Positions 1-5,828 of a DNA stretch of 12,583 bases are shown here, one piece after another. A program made the translations under genes and the position numbers. Numbering within the stretch: the first letter of the stretch is position 1; every line of letters starts with the position of its first letter. The stretch lies in the NCBI GenBank assembly GCA_947177925.1, contig CAMWWJ010000064.1:1-12583 (forward strand), read 5' to 3'. Origin of the DNA: an uncultured Lachnospiraceae bacterium (GTDB lineage Bacteria; Bacillota; Clostridia; Lachnospirales; Lachnospiraceae). Below the pieces are notes generated by a model. The model was not told where the DNA came from, did no database searches, and saw only the letters and a program-made list of their open reading frames with translations.

Positions 1-301
1 CGTCCAAGACAGCAAGCTGCTCATTCCGTTTATTTGCTACCGATGTATGGAATAAAAAGGCTTTCTCGTTTATGTTAAATGCAATGCCGATTCTGTTTAT
101 CACAAAGTCAAAGGGAATTGCTTCAATGGATTCTATTCCTGTCTGGAAGGCAAGACTTTTCAATACTTCTTTCATGGAAATGCCCATGGTATTTTTCCAG
201 TACAGGTTTAATAAATTGTCCTTGTTTATTTTTGTAATTGCTGCTGTAAATTCCTGATTGGCAATCAGGACGGTTCCCTGAAATCGAAATCCTTTGCTCA
301 T
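1..301 (-). CDS. Unrecognised protein, N-terminal 100 codons only (truncated by window edge)
   Basis: An open frame starts at the ATG complementary to 299-301 and stays open to the left edge, so the C-terminal part is missing. A good ribosome binding site (GGAG, 8 bases before the ATG) supports the start. The visible protein begins MSKGFRFQGTVLIANQ and alternates hydrophobic and polar residues, as in beta-strands, with no signal peptide or membrane segment. Around residues 40-85 there is a pattern of a short helix (SMKEVLKSLAFQTG), then a short loop, then strands (FDFVINRIGIAFNI). This loosely recalls the repeat units of large DUF6603-type beta-rich proteins, but that is a memory-based impression from a fragment and may be wrong. 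It lies 45 bases downstream of the papain-like protease gene in the same direction, so co-transcription is likely. Function is unknown. Confidence 0.7.
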   Translation of the reverse strand, partial: MSKGFRFQGTVLIANQEFTAAITKINKDNLLNLYWKNTMGISMKEVLKSLAFQTGIESIEAIPFDFVINRIGIAFNINEKAFLFHTSVANKRNEQLAVLD

Positions 302-346
302 GCTTTCTACTCCATTTTTCCGGGTGTTTTGTATTGCTGCTCCTTT

Positions 347-856
347 TTAAATCAAAATACTTGCAATAGATGGATCAGACAGAGATACTGTCTTTACACA
401 ATTACTTATATCCACTTCCGGATCTAAATAAGTCAGTTGCCATCCTGTGGATGCATCACCGGAAATGCCATATCCAAACACAAAATGTCCGCCCTGCGTT
501 CCTCTGTCAAATCCTATGATGATCGGCTTGTTTTTATTGAAATTCCCCTCAATGAGATTTGCCATTTGAGAAGTATTGCTGGCACTATATCTTGTAAATT
601 GATAACCCTGATTATTTAGAATCCCTATCAGGAAATCATCCCCCGCACCATCGCGAAATGGATTGGCACTAGGATCTATAGCCAGATAATCCTTATATGT
701 CTGGCTGTTGCGAACAGTTGCCTTTTCCCCATCATAGTTCAACTTTACGTTTCTCATATATTGGAGTACCATCAGATAGCAGGCATACCAGCATTCATAA
801 GGACCCTGCTGTTTTACAAAAATATTTTGTTTGTTAATTGGAAGTTCTTTTTTCAT
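347..856 (-). CDS. Papain-like cysteine protease (C39/AvrRpt2-like fold), soluble
   Basis: This 169-residue protein has the layout of a minimal papain-like peptidase. Near the N-terminus is QQGPYECWYACYLMVLQY, where Gln16 or Gln17 would form the oxyanion hole and Cys22 (in ECWYAC) would be the nucleophile at the start of the core helix. The His is in GGHFVFGYGI (His124) and the third residue is probably Asp145 in YLDPE. The family resemblance is to the C39_2 / C70 (AvrRpt2-like) group. There is no signal peptide, transmembrane segment or ABC-transporter domain, so it is not a standard bacteriocin-processing C39 transporter; it is cytoplasmic or leaves the cell by a non-Sec route. The ribosome binding site AGGAAAG precedes the ATG. 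It lies 114 bases after a LytTR regulator and 45 bases before an unrecognised gene, in one direction. The substrate is not evident; the partner genes may supply it. The catalytic assignment is by eye. Confidence 0.8.
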   Translation of the reverse strand: MKKELPINKQNIFVKQQGPYECWYACYLMVLQYMRNVKLNYDGEKATVRNSQTYKDYLAIDPSANPFRDGAGDDFLIGILNNQGYQFTRYSASNTSQMANLIEGNFNKNKPIIIGFDRGTQGGHFVFGYGISGDASTGWQLTYLDPEVDISNCVKTVSLSDPSIASILI

Positions 857-970
857 AATTTTCTTTCCTTTCTTGTTTCATTTTTATTACATCCTGCAGT
901 ATGTATTTAGCACTATACACCCACAAAAATGAAAAATAAAAAAATTGTCCTATTTTTGTTATTTTTTTCC

Positions 971-1690
971 CTATACCAACTCCTGCAGCTTGCTTCTGAT
1001 TTTTTTTGCACATGCATTGGAATAGCCGCAGTTTACCTCATCTGTAAAATACAGGCTCCTGCTTTTTCTGTCTATTTTCTTTACAAGGGACAGATTTGCA
1101 ATGGTAGAGGCATGAACGATTTCAAACCTGCCGTCTAATTGTACGATTAAATCCTTTATATTTGCCCGCAGCTTTTCAGTTCCCTGCTTATGCCGAATCA
1201 TACAGCAATGGGTGGACTTGATCGTTTCAATATAATAAATATCCTCATAGGGAATCAGCCTGTCTATGTTGTAGTGGAAAATCAGGATTCCCCTGCAAAG
1301 CTTTACCATTTTATCCGCTATGGTTTTTAAGATGTCTGTCAACTGCTCCTTCCACTCCCATTGAAAATTTATGATTCCGTTTATCATTCCAATGGCATTG
1401 ACCATATTCTGTATATTGATACCGCTATCAATAAGGAGCACCAGGTTGCACCTTGGAAACAGCTTCATTACCATTTCCGACATGCTTATTGCAACGGTTG
1501 TGGACTCCTTTTGTACATCCAGAAAAAACAAATAATTTTCATGGGCTGGCAGCTCTTTCATATCTTCAAAAGGAATGACCTGATCATACAGGCTCAGCCT
1601 CTTTATTTTCTTCTGGTAAAGAATCTGATCTATCATTGGTATGAATTCTTCATTCAATAATTTTGATTTTGAGACTACTACAATTTCCAT
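971..1690 (-). CDS. LytTR-family response regulator with degenerate receiver domain
   Basis: A 239-residue transcription regulator. Residues about 145-239 match the LytTR DNA-binding domain: IPYEDIYYIE opens the first strand, followed by a KLRANIKDL helix, RFEIVHASTIANLSLVKKID, and a closing FTDEVNCGYSNACAKKIRSKL. Residues 1-125 look like an AgrA-type receiver. YLFFLD places Asp58 where the phosphorylated Asp would be, but the acidic pair normally near residue 8 is replaced by SKSK (residues 7-10), and no clear conserved Lys is visible near residue 105. Phosphorylation control is therefore doubtful. An AAGGAGG ribosome binding site precedes the start. No histidine kinase is encoded nearby. 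LytTR regulators of this class usually control peptide-signal, bacteriocin or cell-surface genes. The natural targets are the protease gene and its neighbour just downstream, or the cell-wall hydrolase upstream. The DNA-binding call is solid; the targets are inference. Confidence 0.88.
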   Translation of the reverse strand: MEIVVVSKSKLLNEEFIPMIDQILYQKKIKRLSLYDQVIPFEDMKELPAHENYLFFLDVQKESTTVAISMSEMVMKLFPRCNLVLLIDSGINIQNMVNAIGMINGIINFQWEWKEQLTDILKTIADKMVKLCRGILIFHYNIDRLIPYEDIYYIETIKSTHCCMIRHKQGTEKLRANIKDLIVQLDGRFEIVHASTIANLSLVKKIDRKSRSLYFTDEVNCGYSNACAKKIRSKLQELV

Positions 1691-1822
1691 GAAGCCTTTT
1701 CCTCCTTCGTTATTTTGAACATCAACTTAGCAAAGCTTTCTATATTTTGCAATTTTTTGTCATTCTTTGGTGAATCTTCGTCCTAATTCGCAAATACAAC
1801 GAAGTTGCTTATCTTATCGTGC

Positions 1823-1859
1823 AAAAAAAGACAGCTCACTGCTTTCGCAGCAAACTGTC
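1823..1859 (-). terminator. Rho-independent terminator of the cell-wall hydrolase gene
   Basis: Read on the minus strand, a 13-base-pair stem (with three G-T wobbles) closes on a GAAA tetraloop and is followed by seven T residues. It lies about 55 bases after the amidase stop codon. It separates the amidase transcript from the LytTR gene, so the LytTR gene should have its own promoter in 1691-1822. No strong sigma-A promoter was evident there; TTGCAA with a 17-base gap to TAAGTT is the best but weak match. Confidence 0.88.
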
Positions 1860-1913
1860 CATCATTCCTATATATTTTCCATATGACATTTCGGGAAATC
1901 TTAAGAATCGTTT

Positions 1914-4900
1914 TTAATATGTTTTAAGCTCTGCAATTCTTTTTACTATATCATTGCCATATCCCGGGTCTGTTGCCCAGCCCTTTCCTGTGGGATTTTC
2001 ATTAGTGCCCAGCCATTGTACATAAGGCGCACAGCCCTTTGTTACAAGGGGATAACGGCTGTCAACACAGGGATTGTTTAACGGCTCGGTAGTAGCATAT
2101 GCTTTTAAATGCTGAATCTGGGCACGGATACCAATCTTTACGCTTTCAAAGGAGGCACCGGCCACTCCGTCTCCCGTGGCTCCCAGTCCAGCAAAATTAT
2201 ATTGGGAAATATCCACATCTCCTCCATATTTTAAAAAGTTGGTTTCTTTCATGGCCTGAACAAAGGCAACCTCTGCCTTTACTCCTTCCGCTTTGCTCTC
2301 CGACAAATACAACTTGCAAAATGTTTTTATAGTAGGCGCATCCGAATCCTGATAAAACTCCGGATAGTCTGCATTGGCCTCATAGTATGCCACCATTTGA
2401 TCTACATTTGTCTCAGAAGCGCCCATGATAGGATAATTCTTTGTATTCTTTTTAGGCTTTGTAACCTTTACCTTTTTGGTGGCAAGAGTCGTCTTGATAC
2501 CGTTATTGTCTGTAAGCGTTACCTGTACCTTATAGGTGCCAAAGTTGTTTTTATGGTTTTTTACATTAACAGTAATCTTGCTTGTTCCGTCCTTTTTTAC
2601 TTTTGCCTTATATGTCTTTTTATCACTTTTATCCGCCTTGCACCAAACTAGATATTCTACCTTTTTGCTGAATCCGGAAGGAGACTGGATTCCCGATAAG
2701 GCTACATCAAATGTCATTGCCTGCGTGTCTTTGTTTTGGATCTTTAAAGATTTTACACTTGGTCCGGTAACCTTAAAGCTTTTCTTTGGCAGGGTTATTT
2801 TTTCATTTTCCACCTGTGCCTCTGCCACTACATAATAGGTTCCCGCCGTTTTATGCTTGTTGATCGGAATATTATAAGACCATGTACCATCGGAAGCTTT
2901 TTTTCCTTTATAGGTTCTAAGGTCGTCCTTTCCACCCTTCGTGCTCCATACCTGGAAGCTTACTTTCTTTGCATATCCCATTCCTTCCAGCTTAACTTTG
3001 AATTTCTTCTGGGTATTGCTTGTCTTTGCTACGGAAACAACAGCATTACGCTTATAAGTAAAGGTTGTGGTCTTAGCGGTTTTTTCCGTACCATAAGCTG
3101 CCGTAGCCTTAATTTCCAGTTTATATTTGCCTTCTTTGGACATTTTACTTAAAGGCACATTACAATACCATTTGCCGTCAGAAGTTTTCTTTGCCTTGTA
3201 ACTAACCGCTGTACCGGAACCAGACTTATTATACCATAAGCGGAAGGTAACCTTTTCAGCTTCTTCCAGACCCTCTGCCACGATTCTGTAATATTGGGAC
3301 TGGTTTCCATAAACCTTCTTGCTCACAGTTACGTCCCCAAAAGAAGGAATCAAGGTAACCGTAGTCTTCTTTAATAATGCTTCTCTTCCCTCTTCGTCCA
3401 CTGCATAAGCATATACATAATATTTTCCTTCTGCCTTATTATGCTTTGCCGCACTGACAGAAGCTTCAAAAGTGCCGTCCCCCAGGTCCGCTGCCTTATA
3501 GGATTTTAAATCGCTTTTATCCGATTTGGTCCACACCTTAAATACTACTTTGGCAACATCCTCGTAAGGCTCCACATCCACTATGCGGGCGGTAAACTTA
3601 CCGGCCATCAGATCCTTATCCACAATCGATAATTTACCGCTTGTAAAGTCAACCTCAGGCTCCTCATTCTCACCAAGCTTATAATATGCCGCAATGCCCT
3701 CTGCATCCGCCTTTCCAAGCTTTTTCAGTCCGGCTTCCGTGGAAAGCAGTCCGGCATCGGAGCTGTTTGTCAGGAAAGCATGTTCAATGATGATTCCCGG
3801 GAAGCCGTTTAATTTACTGTTTCTAATTACTCCATAATAGTCTGCCAGAGAACCATCCGGATACAACGTATTATCTTCTGAATTTCTTATTGTAACTCCT
3901 CTGTTTTTTAATCCAAGAGCTACGAGTTTTTTCAGGATTTCCTTTGCTAGACCGTTTCCTTCCCCACCGATTGCACTGTTATAGTTGGAATTTGGATAAT
4001 AGACCTCCGCTCCACTTGCACTGGGTGCAGCGCTGTTTAAATGAATGCTGACAAATACATCTGCCCCTACACTCTTTGCTGCTGCCACACGATTAGAGTT
4101 ACATACGGTTGAAACAGTGCCGGGATATGGGCATGAACCGCTTGTCCTTGTAAGGTAAACGGTTACACCGGAATAAGTTTCCAAATGTTCCTTACAATAT
4201 TGGGCAATTTTTAAGGTAAGCTCTTCCTCCTTCAGCCCATTTGCTCTTGCGCCCGCATGGGTATTGTCATGTCCCGGATCTAATACTACTACAATATCTT
4301 TCTTGGCTCCTGCCCTTGCATAAAGAGAGGCGCTTCTTGAAGTAACTGTTTCCGCCTGTGCCGTTTCAATAGCACTTTCAATGGAAGCAGCTTCCGTTTC
4401 CTGTCCGTTTTCATCTATAGTAACGATTTCCGTGGAAACCTCCATCTGCTCATCCGCAATAACTACTTCTTCCTCAACTCCAAAGAATGCCTGAATGCCG
4501 GCAGTGTTTGCAAGATCGATTACCTGCTGCCCATTATCGGTCTCATAAGAAACCTCCAACAGTTTATAAATTCCTTTTTCCTTGAGAGAGGTAAACTCCT
4601 TTGAAAAGAAAAGGCTGTCCCCCAAAGCGGTTCCCTCTGCTTTGGAAGCTTTCATTTCAAATTTTTCTTTTGTAGCTGTATTTTCATAGGTAAGAGAACC
4701 TTCTATAATGTCAGTTTCCTCATTACCAATGCTTATGAGAATATTCTGGGTATCCGGAGTCTTTATATATGGTTTCTCCACATACACCCAGTTAAGCAGA
4801 GTGGCTTCTGCGGTATTTTCGCTTACCGTATCCACATCCTGAGGATCCTCTTCCCCTTCCGCCGTATTTTCACTGACCGCTTTTTCCTCCCCGTCAGATC

Positions 4901-5060
4901 TGTCAGAAATATCCTCTGTCTCCTCTTCGAAAATGACTTCCTGGCTTTCCACATCATTTTCAGATATGGTCTGCGCCTGCACTGCAGGCATAGCAGGCAC
5001 CTGTATCATCATAAGCGCCGCTAAAAAGACTGCAATTCCTCTTTTCCAAAATGCTTTCAT
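1914..5060 (-). CDS. Secreted two-domain cell-wall hydrolase: N-acetylmuramoyl-L-alanine amidase plus glucosaminidase with GBS Bsp-like repeats
   Basis: This 1048-residue exported peptidoglycan hydrolase starts with a signal peptide (MKAFWKRGIAVFLAALMMIQ..., likely cut after VQA at residue 29). An acidic, low-complexity stretch follows (about 33-88, including VSENTAE twice), then a beta-rich domain (about 90-200). The zinc amidase (Amidase_3) spans about 254-462, with ligands His264 in DPGHD, Glu278 in GLKEEE and His340 in SIHLN, and catalytic Glu426 in IIIEHAF. Four Lys-rich repeats of about 92 residues (about 477-570, 576-668, 673-764, 767-867) resemble GBS Bsp-like wall-binding modules. 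Three carry a V-W-x(8-9)-K-[ST]-YK core; the second has LWYNK instead. The C-terminal glucosaminidase-type domain (about 880-1048) has a likely catalytic Glu939 in QAMKET. It would cut both the peptide-sugar amide bond and the glycan strand, a role in wall turnover, cell separation or lysis. It is monocistronic, with its own promoter and terminator and an AAAGGAG ribosome binding site. Confidence 0.93.
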   Translation of the reverse strand: MKAFWKRGIAVFLAALMMIQVPAMPAVQAQTISENDVESQEVIFEEETEDISDRSDGEEKAVSENTAEGEEDPQDVDTVSENTAEATLLNWVYVEKPYIKTPDTQNILISIGNEETDIIEGSLTYENTATKEKFEMKASKAEGTALGDSLFFSKEFTSLKEKGIYKLLEVSYETDNGQQVIDLANTAGIQAFFGVEEEVVIADEQMEVSTEIVTIDENGQETEAASIESAIETAQAETVTSRSASLYARAGAKKDIVVVLDPGHDNTHAGARANGLKEEELTLKIAQYCKEHLETYSGVTVYLTRTSGSCPYPGTVSTVCNSNRVAAAKSVGADVFVSIHLNSAAPSASGAEVYYPNSNYNSAIGGEGNGLAKEILKKLVALGLKNRGVTIRNSEDNTLYPDGSLADYYGVIRNSKLNGFPGIIIEHAFLTNSSDAGLLSTEAGLKKLGKADAEGIAAYYKLGENEEPEVDFTSGKLSIVDKDLMAGKFTARIVDVEPYEDVAKVVFKVWTKSDKSDLKSYKAADLGDGTFEASVSAAKHNKAEGKYYVYAYAVDEEGREALLKKTTVTLIPSFGDVTVSKKVYGNQSQYYRIVAEGLEEAEKVTFRLWYNKSGSGTAVSYKAKKTSDGKWYCNVPLSKMSKEGKYKLEIKATAAYGTEKTAKTTTFTYKRNAVVSVAKTSNTQKKFKVKLEGMGYAKKVSFQVWSTKGGKDDLRTYKGKKASDGTWSYNIPINKHKTAGTYYVVAEAQVENEKITLPKKSFKVTGPSVKSLKIQNKDTQAMTFDVALSGIQSPSGFSKKVEYLVWCKADKSDKKTYKAKVKKDGTSKITVNVKNHKNNFGTYKVQVTLTDNNGIKTTLATKKVKVTKPKKNTKNYPIMGASETNVDQMVAYYEANADYPEFYQDSDAPTIKTFCKLYLSESKAEGVKAEVAFVQAMKETNFLKYGGDVDISQYNFAGLGATGDGVAGASFESVKIGIRAQIQHLKAYATTEPLNNPCVDSRYPLVTKGCAPYVQWLGTNENPTGKGWATDPGYGNDIVKRIAELKTY

Positions 5061-5125
5061 GATATTCTCCTTTACATCTTTTTGATAATGAAAAAAATTG
5101 TAAAAAAATTATTTCATTTTTTCAA

Positions 5126-5155
5126 ATTATACATGACTAACTCTCTGAATTTCAA
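5126..5155 (-). promoter_or_regulatory. Sigma-A-type promoter of the cell-wall hydrolase gene
   Basis: On the minus strand, TTGAAA (5150-5155) is separated by 18 bases from a perfect TATAAT (5126-5131). It lies about 66 bases upstream of the amidase ATG, just downstream of the terminator of the preceding gene. The matches are direct; activity is inferred. Confidence 0.7.
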
Positions 5156-5208
5156 GTGGCTAATACTGGAATTAGGAGAAATTAAGGAAATCTTAGGAAA
5201 ATCACTCG

Positions 5209-5246
5209 AAAAAAGAACCCTTAGGCTAACCGCAACCTAAGAGTTC
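5209..5246 (-). terminator. Rho-independent terminator after the Spo0A-like gene
   Basis: On the minus strand an 11-base-pair stem (GAACTCTTAGG pairing with CCTAAGGGTTC, one wobble) closes a 10-base loop and runs into six T residues. It starts 14 bases past the stop codon of the Spo0A-like gene and insulates it from the amidase gene. Confidence 0.9.
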
Positions 5247-5259
5247 CTTGTGTGCAAGT

Positions 5260-5634
5260 TTATGCAATTTCCTGTTGTTTAAAATCCAAATGAATCTTAT
5301 CAGCAATTCTTGCTATATATTCACTATTGGTTGGTCTGCCCTTCCCTGATCTGGCAGAATAACCGAATAGTTCCTCTACGGTACGCATATTCCCTCTTGT
5401 CCAGGATACCTCAATTGCATTCCGAATTGCTCTTTCCACTTTTTGATCCGTGGTTTGAAAACATTTTGCGATTTCAGGATACAAAAGCTTTGTTACACTG
5501 CTGACAACTTCCATATCATTTTCCGAAAGCAGAATTGCTTTTCTTAAATAATGATATCCCTTTAAGTGTGCAGGCACTCCCAGCTCCAGCATGATCTTGG
5601 TCACATATTTTTCCATTTCCATTTGATGCTTCAT
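5260..5634 (-). CDS. Free-standing Spo0A C-terminal DNA-binding domain protein (no receiver)
   Basis: All 124 residues align by eye with the effector domain of the sporulation master regulator Spo0A: LGVPAHLKGYHYLRKAI (residues 18-34), VTKLLYPEIAKCFQTT (47-62), KVERAIRNAIEVSWTRGN (65-82, the recognition-helix region, with Arg68 and Arg71) and KGRPTNSEYIARIADKI (98-114). The phosphoacceptor receiver that normally forms the first half is absent. The 194 bases upstream show no open remnant of it, so the protein appears to be a true single-domain form and not a fresh truncation. It would bind 0A-box-like DNA independently of the phosphorelay or compete with full Spo0A. GGGGAG lies 11 bases before the ATG, a slightly long gap. 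Upstream, ATGACA with a 17-base gap to TACTCT is a weak promoter candidate, and TGTC-type partial 0A-box matches occur at about 5734-5740, 5798-5804 and 5808-5814. It follows the fucose operon but ends in its own terminator. The domain call is firm; the role is inference. Confidence 0.92.
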   Translation of the reverse strand: MKHQMEMEKYVTKIMLELGVPAHLKGYHYLRKAILLSENDMEVVSSVTKLLYPEIAKCFQTTDQKVERAIRNAIEVSWTRGNMRTVEELFGYSARSGKGRPTNSEYIARIADKIHLDFKQQEIA

Positions 5635-5828
5635 GTTACATCATTCTCCCCTCTGGCAATTTTCCCTGTTTGCCGTTGAATATTTAATTATTTTGTACGG
5701 TTATGAAAATAGAGTACCATTCTTCATACATTTTGTCATTAGTTTAGACGAAAAAAATCACAATTTTTTTATCAATTTATAAATTTGTTAACGTTTCTTG
5801 TCGCTACTTGTCTTTTTTATGCGTTTTT
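5635..5828 (-). other. AT-rich intergenic region between the fucose operon and the Spo0A-like gene
   Basis: This gap holds the ribosome binding site and probable promoter of the Spo0A-like gene. No GC-rich hairpin with a T-tract follows the fusion gene. The best candidate is a weak A/T stem at about 5752-5790 before seven T residues (minus strand). Read-through from the fucose operon into the Spo0A-like gene is therefore possible. Confidence 0.45.

Noticed and set aside
347..856. Bacteriocin-processing C39 ABC transporter
   Set aside because: The protein has only the peptidase fold, with no membrane or ATPase domains, and no GG-leader peptide gene was found nearby.
929..1138. Plus-strand frame of 69 codons with a signal-peptide-like start (MKNKKIVLFLLFF...)
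   Set aside because: Most of it is antisense to the LytTR domain, there is no ribosome binding site, and the hydrophobic start comes from T-rich intergenic DNA.
5635..5828. Possible remnant of a Spo0A receiver domain upstream of the Spo0A-like gene
   Set aside because: The region is very AT-rich with stops in frame and shows no receiver motif, so it reads as an ordinary intergenic region.
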